Shown here piece after piece: positions 9,029 to 16,666 of a stretch of DNA of 49,708 nucleotides (positions within the stretch are counted from its first letter, which is position 1; each line of letters begins with the position of its first letter). This stretch comes from Myroides pelagicus (GTDB lineage: Bacteria; Bacteroidota; Bacteroidia; Flavobacteriales; Flavobacteriaceae): assembly GCF_009711055.1 (NCBI RefSeq), contig NZ_WMJY01000012.1, positions 1-49,708 on the forward strand, written 5' to 3'. The position numbers and the translations under genes are program-made. The notes beneath the pieces were generated by a model, which saw nothing but the letters and a program-made list of their open reading frames with translations, was not told the origin of the DNA and did not search any database.

Positions 9029-9084
9029 GAATGACAAAAAGGGGGAGTAGACTATAAAAGTGTACTCCCCTTTTTGCTTCATTC
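9029..9084. terminator. Bidirectional terminator between binding-protein and repressor genes
   Basis: CAAAAAGGGGGAGTA pairs with TACTCCCCTTTTTG (one bulged G), and flanking GAATGA/TCATTC can extend the stem. A and T runs border it on both sides. Confidence 0.8.
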
Positions 9085-9085
9085 T

Positions 9086-9748
9086 TTAAGCAGAGATTAC
9101 TTTTACATATAAGTTACTTGCTATTTTTTTTGTAATAGTGATTGTATGTTGATGTAATCCGATGGTATAAGATTGATCAAATGGCTCGATGTCCACAATT
9201 TCAATAACTGTACCTAGCGATATTTTGTGTTTATCTAAGTATTGTAGAAATTCTGATGAAGAATCTTTTACTCCTACACAGACTACTTTTGTGTTAATAT
9301 CAATTTCTGATAAAAGTTGTTTATCAACTAGTTTAATCTCTCCTTTAGCATTTGGTATCGGATCACCGTGTGGGTCTTGGGTAGGGTATTCTAGAAATGC
9401 ATCTAGTTTATTGATCAATTTTTCAGATTTAATATGCTCTAATTCTTCAGCAACATCGTGAACTTCATCCCAATTGAAACCTAGCTTTTCAACTAAAAAA
9501 ACTTCCCACAGACGGTGCTTTCGTACTATCATCTTTGCAGCCATAATTCCTTCAGCTGTAAGTGTAACTCCTTGATATTTTTGATACTTGATCAGTTGCT
9601 TCTCGTTTAGCTTCTTAATCATATCTGTGACAGAGGAAGCTTTAGTTTCTATTTTAGCAGCAATGGCATTTGTCGAAACTCCCTTCTTTTGACCTAGCGA
9701 AAGGTGGAAGATTGTCTTTAAGTAATTCTCCTCTGAATAAGTAAGCAT
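9086..9748 (-). CDS. Metal-dependent transcriptional repressor, DtxR/MntR family
   Basis: A 220-residue DtxR-type regulator: N-terminal winged helix (about 1-62), metal-binding dimerisation domain (63-140), and C-terminal FeoA/SH3-like domain (about 150-220). The metal ligands fit the family with a one-residue offset from DtxR: H78, E82, H97, E104 and H105. Where DtxR has Cys102, this protein has E101, as in MntR, giving E-x-x-E-H; the residue matching DtxR Met10 is Asn8. Manganese sensing is therefore as likely as iron, but this is inference. It is divergent from the TonB receptor gene at 9853, with overlapping inverted repeats between them. Confidence 0.9.
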   Translation of the reverse strand: MLTYSEENYLKTIFHLSLGQKKGVSTNAIAAKIETKASSVTDMIKKLNEKQLIKYQKYQGVTLTAEGIMAAKMIVRKHRLWEVFLVEKLGFNWDEVHDVAEELEHIKSEKLINKLDAFLEYPTQDPHGDPIPNAKGEIKLVDKQLLSEIDINTKVVCVGVKDSSSEFLQYLDKHKISLGTVIEIVDIEPFDQSYTIGLHQHTITITKKIASNLYVKVISA

Positions 9749-9772
9749 AAATGGTGTATTTTATTTAATAAA

Positions 9773-9780
9773 CAAAGTTA
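9773..9780 (-). promoter_or_regulatory. Candidate -7 element for the metal repressor gene
   Basis: TAACTTTG on the minus strand, 24 bases upstream of the repressor ATG, matches TAnnTTTG. A second match, TATATTTG, lies at 9795-9802 next to the inverted repeats. Confidence 0.45.
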
Positions 9781-9803
9781 TCATTTTTTCTTTACAAATA
9801 TAT

Positions 9804-9832
9804 TTTTAGATTTGTCTAAAATTTAGTTTAGA
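9804..9832. promoter_or_regulatory. Overlapping inverted repeats, probable metal-repressor operator
   Basis: A perfect dyad TTTTAGA-TTTG-TCTAAAA (9804-9821) shares its right arm with a second dyad TCTAAA-ATTTAG-TTTAGA (9815-9832). The first dyad contains TAGATTTG (9807-9814), a match to the TAnnTTTG -7 element for the receptor gene. A repressor bound here would cover the receptor promoter. The divergent repressor gene is the obvious candidate to bind. Confidence 0.6.
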
Positions 9833-9852
9833 TAATCAATTTAAATATTTTT

Positions 9853-12105
9853 ATGCGTATAATAATTACTTTGGGGGTAGCCATATTTTCTGTTGCAAGT
9901 GTTCTTGCACAGCGTGTAACCGGAACCGTTCGAACGAGTGGAGAGCGTTTGCCATTTGCAACTGTTGTTATTGGAAACAACGAAAAGGCTTTAGTCACCG
10001 ATGAAAAAGGAGATTTTGAGTTTGATGGTTTAAGGGAAGGGACATTTTATATTAGTGCTGAATTTGTAGGATATAAGAAGCTCGTAAAAAAGTTTCATGT
10101 GCATCAAGGAGAAGATGTTGTTGTAAATTTCAACTTAGAGGAAGATAGTAAATTAGATGAAATTGTGATTTCAGGTACCTTAAAGCCTGTTTCGAAATCT
10201 GAAGCTGTCGTGCCTGTTGAGATTTATAACCCTACTTTTTTTGCGAAGAATCCTACAGCCAATTTATTTGATGCAGTACAAATGATTAATGGGGTACAGC
10301 CTCAATTGAATTGCAATGTATGTAATACGGGTGATATTCACATTAATGGAATGGAGGGACCTTATACCATGATTTTGATTGACGGTATGCCTATTGTTTC
10401 TTCTTTATCTACTGTTTATGGACTTTTTGGTATTCCGACTAGTCTGATCGATCGTGTTGAAGTGGTTAAAGGGCCTGCTTCTTCACTTTATGGAACTGAG
10501 GCCATGGGGGGAATTATAAATGTAATAACTAAAGATCCTGAAAAGGCCGCTCAATTAGCTTTAGATGCCTTTAGTACGACTTGGCAAGAGCACAATGTAG
10601 ATATGGGGGCTAGTTATAAATTGGGTAAAAATGCCAATGGTTTGTTTGGTGGTAACTACTTTAAATTTGGAAATTTAAAGGATAGTAACAACGATGGTTT
10701 TACTGATGTAACTCAACAAGAGCGCGTATCAGTATTTAATAAATTTTCTTTTAATAGACCTAGTGAAAAGGCTGCTAGTTTAGCTTTGCGTTATGTATAT
10801 GAAGATAGATGGGGGGGACAGACAAATTGGAAAAGGAAACAGCACCGTGGTGGAGAGGAAGTATATGCGGAGAGTATATTTACGAATCGCTTTGAAGCAA
10901 TTGGAATGTATCAATTGCCGACTACGGAAAATATCTATACTCAGTTTTCCTATATTTATCATCAGCAAAATTCAATGTATGGACCTGAATCTTATAATGC
11001 AAAACAACAGGTAGCTTTTGCTCAAGCATATTGGGATAAAACTATAGGAAATCACAGTCTGTTAGTTGGTTCTTCTTTTAAATATACTTACTATAACGAC
11101 AATACCCGAGCAACTGGAATATACGATGAACATGGTTTGGTGAAAAATCAAGCACAAGAGACACCGATCCCGGGAGTGTTTATTCAAGATGAGTGGAAAT
11201 TAAATGATAAGAATAAAGTCTTATTAGGTTACCGTTTTGATTACGATCAAAAGCACAAAGGAATTCATTCTCCTCGATTAGGATATAAATATACACCACA
11301 TCCGCATCATACTATCAGAGGTAGTTTTGGTACAGGATTTAGAGTTGTCAATGTTTTCACAGAAGATCATCGTGCACTTACAGGAGCCAGAGAAGTTGTA
11401 TTTGCTGAAGATTTAAAACCTGAAAAATCATATAATGTTAATCTAAATTATACTTTTAAAGTTCCCGCTAATTTTGGTGTTTTAAATTTTGATATTAATG
11501 GTTTTTATACCTATTTCACCAATAAAATTGATGCTGATACGGATACAGATCAATACAAAATTATTTACGCTAATCTTGATGGCCACGCTATTTCGCAAGG
11601 AGTTTCAGCCAATGTTGATTTAACCCTTGACATTCCGTTGAAGATAATGGCGGGAGTAACGTATATGGATGTATATCGCAAAGAAGAGGGAGAGCGCAAT
11701 CAGATTTATCATTCGCCTAAGTGGTCAGGAAATGTTATTGCTAGTTATAATTTTGGGCATGGATTTACAGCAGATGTTACCTCTGATTGGAAAGGACCGA
11801 TGCGTTTACCACGCGTAGAGAATGATTATAGACCAGAGTATTCACCATGGACGGTATTAGCTAATGTTCAGGTAACAAAGAAATTTAATAAGGGGTTTGA
11901 GGTTTATGGAGGAGTTAAAAATCTTTTTAACACCCTACCAAAGGAAGACCCAATCGCACGATGGTGGGATCCTTTTGGAGAGCCTGGCAATGGTGTGACA
12001 CCGCCAGATGGACGTACAGATATTATTTTTGAGCCTAATGATTATAGCTATACTCCACTACAAGGTATTAGAGGGTTTTTAGGTGTTCGCTATCATTTGT
12101 TTTAG
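9853..12105 (+). CDS. TonB-dependent receptor with CxxC in the plug domain
   Basis: A 750-residue outer-membrane receptor that should import a metal or metal complex using TonB energy. It has a signal peptide (about 1-19, ending VLAQ), a CarboxypepD_reg-like beta domain (20-97), a plug (about 100-235; MILIDGMPIVSSLSTVYG and VEVVKGPASSLYGTEAMGGIINVIT are typical) and a barrel ending in the aromatic YHLF. The plug carries C154-N-V-C157, an uncommon feature that could bind metal or form a disulfide. A His cluster HPHH lies in the barrel near residue 480. The adjacent repressor suggests metal control, and the thioredoxin-like gene follows nine bases downstream, so both form an operon. Confidence 0.9.
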   Translation: MRIIITLGVAIFSVASVLAQRVTGTVRTSGERLPFATVVIGNNEKALVTDEKGDFEFDGLREGTFYISAEFVGYKKLVKKFHVHQGEDVVVNFNLEEDSKLDEIVISGTLKPVSKSEAVVPVEIYNPTFFAKNPTANLFDAVQMINGVQPQLNCNVCNTGDIHINGMEGPYTMILIDGMPIVSSLSTVYGLFGIPTSLIDRVEVVKGPASSLYGTEAMGGIINVITKDPEKAAQLALDAFSTTWQEHNVDMGASYKLGKNANGLFGGNYFKFGNLKDSNNDGFTDVTQQERVSVFNKFSFNRPSEKAASLALRYVYEDRWGGQTNWKRKQHRGGEEVYAESIFTNRFEAIGMYQLPTTENIYTQFSYIYHQQNSMYGPESYNAKQQVAFAQAYWDKTIGNHSLLVGSSFKYTYYNDNTRATGIYDEHGLVKNQAQETPIPGVFIQDEWKLNDKNKVLLGYRFDYDQKHKGIHSPRLGYKYTPHPHHTIRGSFGTGFRVVNVFTEDHRALTGAREVVFAEDLKPEKSYNVNLNYTFKVPANFGVLNFDINGFYTYFTNKIDADTDTDQYKIIYANLDGHAISQGVSANVDLTLDIPLKIMAGVTYMDVYRKEEGERNQIYHSPKWSGNVIASYNFGHGFTADVTSDWKGPMRLPRVENDYRPEYSPWTVLANVQVTKKFNKGFEVYGGVKNLFNTLPKEDPIARWWDPFGEPGNGVTPPDGRTDIIFEPNDYSYTPLQGIRGFLGVRYHLF

Positions 12106-12114
12106 TCTTATAAA

Positions 12115-12585
12115 ATGAGATGTATTATTTTTTTTATTTTTTTCAATTGCTTTGGTTTGGGTGTTTACGCCCAGGCCAAGGCAATTTCTTTTGAACAGTT
12201 AGATGAGTTGCAAGCAATAGAAGCTCGGCCAGTAGTTGTTTTTTTGTATACAAATTGGTGTAGCTATTGTACGCTTATGGAGCAAAAGACATTCAAGAAT
12301 GACCATGTAATTAATCGATTAAATCAAGATTTTTATTTTATTCCTTTTAATGCTGAGCAAGATAAAGTGTTGCTTTATAAAGGGAAAGAATATGCTTTGA
12401 AAAAGCGTGGGATTAATACTAGTCAGCATGAATTAGCTATCAAATTTGTACAATCAAATGCTTATCCTGCTATTGTTTTTTTAGACGCTAATGGGGAAGT
12501 TATTTACCGGCATTTTGCTTATTTACGCGCAAAGGAATTATTGTATATGTTAGGTGTTATTCACTCACAAGAAAACAGGTTGTAA
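12115..12585 (+). CDS. Exported thioredoxin-like protein
   Basis: A 156-residue protein with an N-terminal signal peptide (about 1-20, ending VYAQ) and a thioredoxin fold. The active-site motif is W48-C49-S50-Y51-C52. A cis-proline-like NAYPAIVFLD segment lies near 125-134, as in the Thioredoxin_7/DUF255-like group. It would act as a periplasmic disulfide reductase or oxidase. Its position nine bases after a receptor with a plug CxxC suggests it maintains the thiol state of that receptor or of a partner. The link is inferred from gene order only. Confidence 0.85.
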   Translation: MRCIIFFIFFNCFGLGVYAQAKAISFEQLDELQAIEARPVVVFLYTNWCSYCTLMEQKTFKNDHVINRLNQDFYFIPFNAEQDKVLLYKGKEYALKKRGINTSQHELAIKFVQSNAYPAIVFLDANGEVIYRHFAYLRAKELLYMLGVIHSQENRL

Positions 12586-12646
12586 AGGAAGTCTTTTATT
12601 TCTTGTATTGATTATTAGTCAAATTTTTTAGGTTATTTATTGGAGT

Positions 12647-12670
12647 CTTATGCATTAATGGATGTATAAG
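12647..12670 (+). terminator. Weak terminator after the receptor operon
   Basis: CTTATGCAT / ATGTATAAG, with one G-U pair and a six-base loop, is followed by the T-rich GCTTTCTTATT. Confidence 0.4.
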
Positions 12671-12778
12671 GCTTTCTTATTGTATTCGGGGTAATAGAAG
12701 GTTCTACTTGATGGTTTCTTTTTTACTCTCTATTTTGTTTTTGTTATTTTCTTTTGTGCGTTGATGCTTGACCAATGC

Positions 12779-12847
12779 GTGCAGTATGGGTGCAGTTTTG
12801 TTGCCAAGAAGTGAGCTGTGGGCTAGTAAACTGCACGTATTCTGCAC
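12779..12847. repeat. Imperfect inverted repeat
   Basis: GTGCAGTATGGGTGCAGTTT (12779-12798) and AAACTGCACGTATTCTGCAC (12828-12847) are complementary at 16 of 20 positions. Each arm itself holds two copies of GTGCAG or its complement. The function is unknown. Confidence 0.5.
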
Positions 12848-13063
12848 TGATGGCTCAATCTTGCGAGGAAAAAGTATGTGGAAGATGAAAATGAGCAAGG
12901 AATATTGTCATTTATTAACTTTGGTTTAGTGTGTGATGACTCTTGTTCGACTGCTTCGTTTGAGCCATTGTTGGATAGGAGTATTTTGTATAGTAAAAGG
13001 ATTGAGCTAAGTTTAAAGTTGTAGACAACAGTTTATTCGTTAGATTTAAAGATATCGTTATTG

Positions 13064-13108
13064 TACCTGCCTGCTCTTTGTTGTGAAACAACAAAGAGCA
13101 GGCAGGTA
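13064..13108. repeat. Perfect 21-bp inverted repeat (hairpin)
   Basis: The arm at 13064-13084, containing ACCTGCCTGCTCTTTG, is followed by GAA and an exact complement at 13088-13108. It is richer in GC than its surroundings and has no T-run after it on either strand, so it is not a typical terminator. Confidence 0.85.
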
Positions 13109-13445
13109 GTGAATAATTGTTGAAGTATGGTGTAAAAGAGGTAATTGTCTTTACGATTTATTGAAATTTTTCATTTGTTATTTTGGGAAATTTGAGTGTT
13201 GGTCGAGGATTGCTTTTGTTCTGTTTTAGTCTTAATGGGAAGCGATCAGTAGAGTGCGTATAAAAAAACTAACATACTATAAAGACTACAGCTATTTTCT
13301 GTTGACCAGTTTAAGCATTAAAAACCATTGTTTACTTTTTTTTAAAAATAGTAAAATTGTGCAAAGAGCTTATTTTTCAAGGGTTATATAGGTGTTGATG
13401 AAGGTATAATATTGCTCTTTATACGAGGTAAACTAAATTAATAGT

Positions 13446-13471
13446 TGTGTAACTAATTTTTTAGTTATACA
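13446..13471. promoter_or_regulatory. Dyad upstream of the BlaI-type gene, candidate autoregulatory operator
   Basis: TGTGTAACTAA-TTTT-TTAGTTATACA is an 11-base dyad with one mismatch, ending about 20 bases before the ATG. BlaI/MecI repressors bind dyads of this size near their own promoters, so an operator role is likely but untested. Confidence 0.45.
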
Positions 13472-13491
13472 TTTGAATTCAATATAAAGCA

Positions 13492-13860
13492 ATGATTATG
13501 GAGAAGTTAACAAATAAAGAAGAAGATATAATGCGTATCCTTTGGAGGATAGAGAAAGGATTTATCAACGATATACTTGATCAGATGCCTGAGCCCAAGC
13601 CTCATTATAATACACTATCAACATTAGTAAGAATATTAGAAGAAAAAGGTGTGGTCGCTCATCAAGCTTATGGAAAATCACATCAGTATTACCCTATATT
13701 AAGTATCGAGGATTATAGAAAGCAGTTTATGGAAGATACGCTGCACAAATACTTTGACAATTCGTTTGCCAATTTGGTTAACTTTTTTGCAAAAGATAAG
13801 CAGTTGACTAGAACTGAATTAGATGAATTGAGTCAATTGATAGAGAAAAATAGAAAGTAA
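13492..13860 (+). CDS. BlaI/MecI/CopY-family transcriptional repressor
   Basis: The 122-residue protein has the BlaI layout: an N-terminal winged helix (LTNKEEDIMRILW ... YNTLSTLVRILEEKGVVAHQAYGKSHQYYPIL, about 5-65) and a C-terminal dimerisation part. The DNA-reading helix region PHYNTLSTLVRILEEKG is a close family match. Two in-frame ATGs (13492 and 13498) are possible. The M56 peptidase gene begins 24 bases downstream; in characterised systems the peptidase signals to or cleaves this repressor. No beta-lactamase or other obvious target gene is next to the pair, so the regulon is unknown. Confidence 0.9.
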   Translation: MIMEKLTNKEEDIMRILWRIEKGFINDILDQMPEPKPHYNTLSTLVRILEEKGVVAHQAYGKSHQYYPILSIEDYRKQFMEDTLHKYFDNSFANLVNFFAKDKQLTRTELDELSQLIEKNRK

Positions 13861-13884
13861 ACCACCATTAAATTTGAGATTCAG

Positions 13885-15966
13885 ATGACAAGTTTGCTAC
13901 TGTATTTTTTGAAAGTAAATCTTTTATTAGCCTTTGTTTTTGCTTTCTACTATGTATTTCTAAGGAAAGAGACTTTCGTTAGAGCAATACGTTGGTACTT
14001 TAATCTAGGAATGCTATTAAGTTTTATTTTACCCACTATATTTTGGACACGCGAGATTATAGTTGAGCGAGAGGCAATTGATTTCGATGAGTTACTGGCG
14101 AGCTCATTAAGCTCGGCGTTACAAGAAAGTGAAGCGGTAACAACGATCTTTCCATGGGATGAATATCTCTTGTTGTTTTATGTATTGGTAAGTCTATTTT
14201 TTATTGGTCTGTTGTGTTATCGAGCTTTAAGACTTATGTATAGAGTTCGTCGATTACCACAGTCACCTTTTGGATCACATATACATATTGACGAGCAAGC
14301 TATAGATGCTTATTCTTTTGTTAGGTGTATTGTATTACCAGCTAACTATAAAGAGCTAGATCGATTGGATTTAGTTCTTTTGCACGAAGAGATTCACTTA
14401 GCGGAAAAACATTCATTTGATATGTTGTTTGTCTCTATAGTTCGCGCACTATGTTGGTTCAATCCGTTTATGTGGTTACTTCAAAAATCAATTAATCTAA
14501 ATCTTGAATATATCGTTGATCAGCAAGTAAGCAGAGCGTGTGACTCCTATGAATATCAATCCGCATTAGTGCGTTTTCAATATCAAAAAATTGACGATGT
14601 ACCTATCGTTAATGCGTTTCAATCCTCTGATTTAAAAAAGAGAATAATCATGTTAAATAAGCAAAAATCAACTATAATGAAAAGAGTAAAGTTTTTATTA
14701 ATCGCTCCATTTATCACAGCCTTTTTTGGTCTATTTCAAGTAGAGGTAAAGGCTAAAGTAATCGAATTGCCGACAAGTGATTACTCAACGGATCAGCGTC
14801 CTCAAGAGATAAAAGTAAGCCACGTAAGAAATACTCCACAGGTACTTGATGTGGAAGAAGTTTCTAATGAGCCACAGTTCAAGCAAGTGAAAAGTGATGG
14901 GGTAGAGATTCGTACCGTTCATACAAATGCTACGTCAAAAGGGGTAGTAATTAAAGAAGAAAAGAATGTTAAAAAACAATATGTCTCTAATAATAAGGAG
15001 AAAGTAGAAGGTAATAAGGGGGTAGAAGAGAAAGGTGAGCCTATCTATATCGTAGACGGTGTTGAGCTTACGAAAGAGGAGGTGATGCGTATTAATGCAA
15101 CTAGTATTGAGAAAATGGCTGTATTGAAAGGTCTCAGAGCGGTGGCTAGATATGGAGAACAAGCCAAAGACGGAGCTATCTTAATTATCACGAAAAAGAC
15201 AGATAATGAAACAGCTAATCGCAGGAGAGACTTATTTCGAAAAGAATTAGAAGAATCTAGCGAAAACAGTATTGCGCTGCGCAAAGAACGAATTGAAAAA
15301 AGAAAAGAAGCTTTAACAGTTGATTTAGAAAAATTTGAAGCTGAGCATCAGGCACGCGTAGATGAGCATAAGTTAGAAGCAGCTGCTCGTAAAGAAGAAC
15401 ACCAATTGCGCAGACAGGAATTAGAAGAGGAACGACAAGCATATAAGGAAGCAGCAGAGTCTAGAAGAGAAGAGATAAAAGAAATGCGTAATAAGAGTAT
15501 TAAAGCTCAAAAGAAAAATCGAAAAGAAAGAATAGACTTTCATGATTTAGATAGAGTAATGCGTGAAGCTGAAATGCAGAAAAAGGTAAAAGATCGCAAT
15601 CGAAAGTTGGAGGAGGATAGTGCGAAACGTAGAAAAGAGAATGCAGAGCGACTAAAAGCAATGGAAGGAAAAGGTGCTGCTTCAACTAAAGAGAGAAAGA
15701 CAGATATGTCAAAAATCATACATGTAGTTGATGGTAAGTTTTATGATTCAGAAGAATTCATGGCACAAGGTATAACTACAAAAGACATTAAAAAAGTAAA
15801 GGTTTATAATAAAGAAGATGCAAAAGCTAAATTCAACTATACAGGTGAGAAGACAATCTTTGAGTATACTTTTACGACAGAAGAGGATATTAAAAGAGCA
15901 CAAGAAGTAGCTGAATTAACAAAGAGATATAAAGAAAAAATAAATGCTATTGAATTAGTAGACTAA
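13885..15966 (+). CDS. M56-family (BlaR1-like) membrane metallopeptidase with plug-like domains
   Basis: A 693-residue protein. The N-terminal part (about 1-290) has membrane segments near 4-25, 37-55, 94-112 and 268-285, with the zinc site H167-E-E-I-H171 and a likely third ligand E208 (NLEYIVD). The next part (about 385-438) resembles a TonB-receptor plug: YIVDGVELTKEE, then IEKMAVLKG and DGAILIITKK. A long lysine/glutamate-rich coiled coil follows (about 440-605), and then a second, shorter plug-like unit begins HVVDGKFYDSEEF (about 612). There is no penicillin-binding sensor domain as in classical BlaR1. It pairs with the upstream BlaI-type repressor. The ligand is unknown. Confidence 0.88.
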   Translation: MTSLLLYFLKVNLLLAFVFAFYYVFLRKETFVRAIRWYFNLGMLLSFILPTIFWTREIIVEREAIDFDELLASSLSSALQESEAVTTIFPWDEYLLLFYVLVSLFFIGLLCYRALRLMYRVRRLPQSPFGSHIHIDEQAIDAYSFVRCIVLPANYKELDRLDLVLLHEEIHLAEKHSFDMLFVSIVRALCWFNPFMWLLQKSINLNLEYIVDQQVSRACDSYEYQSALVRFQYQKIDDVPIVNAFQSSDLKKRIIMLNKQKSTIMKRVKFLLIAPFITAFFGLFQVEVKAKVIELPTSDYSTDQRPQEIKVSHVRNTPQVLDVEEVSNEPQFKQVKSDGVEIRTVHTNATSKGVVIKEEKNVKKQYVSNNKEKVEGNKGVEEKGEPIYIVDGVELTKEEVMRINATSIEKMAVLKGLRAVARYGEQAKDGAILIITKKTDNETANRRRDLFRKELEESSENSIALRKERIEKRKEALTVDLEKFEAEHQARVDEHKLEAAARKEEHQLRRQELEEERQAYKEAAESRREEIKEMRNKSIKAQKKNRKERIDFHDLDRVMREAEMQKKVKDRNRKLEEDSAKRRKENAERLKAMEGKGAASTKERKTDMSKIIHVVDGKFYDSEEFMAQGITTKDIKKVKVYNKEDAKAKFNYTGEKTIFEYTFTTEEDIKRAQEVAELTKRYKEKINAIELVD

Positions 15967-15999
15967 TATTTGATAGGTATTAAATTAATTTAACAACTG

Positions 16000-16037
16000 A
16001 AAAGATCTAGAGTGTTATCACTTTAGGTCTTTTTTTG
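16000..16037. terminator. Terminator after the M56 gene
   Basis: AAAAGATCTAGAGTG pairs with CACTTTAGGTCTTTT (two G-U pairs) around the loop TTAT and is followed by more T. Confidence 0.75.
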
Positions 16038-16057
16038 TCTGTAATAAGAAGATTAGG

Positions 16058-16663
16058 TTAAAGGGCGCTGGAATTGGAAGGGACTCCTTTTAAAATACCT
16101 TGGTCTAATGTATATAGTTTAGTACAGGTATGTTGAAGTAGCGTGTGGTTGTGATCGGCAATTAGAATTCCTTTATTTGTTGATACACTTTTGATTAATT
16201 GGATAAGTTTTTCTTGAATTATGGGAGAAATTCCAGTAAAAGGTTCATCTAGGATACAAAAAGGTTGAGGTAAAATCAGTGTATAAATATTTTGCACTAA
16301 AAGCTGTTCACCAGAAGAGAGCTCTTTGAGTTTAGCTTTACTTTCAAGGTTGAAGTCATTTATTAATTGTCGAGGTAAGATAGTACTCAGCGAAAATTGA
16401 GTAGGGAGAGAAACAAATTGGGGAGCATAGGAGAATATCTTGTTCAACTTATGTTGTTTGATAACAGTGTTATCGAAACGGACGAAGCAAGAATCTGCTT
16501 TTTTTAGGCCAAATAGAATTGAAAAAAGAGTTGACTTACCAGTACCGTTACGACCAATTATGCCTATGATATCACTAGTTTGCATAGACAAAACAATACC
16601 GTTCAATAGTAGCTTCGAAGGTAATTGATAAACAAGGCTGTCAATGTGTAATTGATGCGACAT
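16058..16663 (-). CDS. ABC transporter ATP-binding protein
   Basis: A compact 201-residue ABC ATPase. Walker A is GRNGTGKS (about 38-45), the Q-loop is YAPQFVSLP (near 84-92), the signature is LSSGEQ (about 115-120), Walker B is CILDEP (near 136-141), and the switch His lies in IADHNH (about 168-173). All catalytic motifs are present, so it should be active. Export or retention of a substrate cannot be told from sequence. The only adjacent partner is the 86-residue membrane protein whose stop codon lies three bases upstream; together they form an unusually small transporter-like unit. Confidence 0.88.
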   Translation of the reverse strand: MSHQLHIDSLVYQLPSKLLLNGIVLSMQTSDIIGIIGRNGTGKSTLFSILFGLKKADSCFVRFDNTVIKQHKLNKIFSYAPQFVSLPTQFSLSTILPRQLINDFNLESKAKLKELSSGEQLLVQNIYTLILPQPFCILDEPFTGISPIIQEKLIQLIKSVSTNKGILIADHNHTLLQHTCTKLYTLDQGILKGVPSNSSAL

Positions 16664-16666
16664 ATT

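Larger units (their letters stand above)
12586..13491. other. Gene-free region of 906 bases
   Basis: No convincing coding sequence was found on either strand. The stretch holds a weak terminator after the receptor operon (12647-12670), an imperfect inverted repeat (12779-12847), a perfect 21-pair hairpin (13064-13108) and the dyad upstream of the BlaI-type gene (13446-13471). The remainder is AT-rich without recognised motifs. Confidence 0.6.

Noticed and set aside
9749..9852. Cobalamin or other riboswitch before the TonB receptor
   Set aside because: The leader is too short and no B12-box-like sequence is seen; the dyads are better explained as operators.
12704..12898. Minus-strand frame of 64 codons in the gene-free region
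   Set aside because: It overlaps an inverted repeat, its composition is unlike the neighbouring proteins, and it has no recognisable domain or gene partner.
12851..13024. Open plus-strand frame of 58 codons (WLNLARKKYVEDENEQ...)
   Set aside because: It has no ATG, follows an in-frame stop directly, and is short enough to occur by chance.
13064..13108. Perfect hairpin as an intrinsic terminator
   Set aside because: No T-run follows the stem on either strand.
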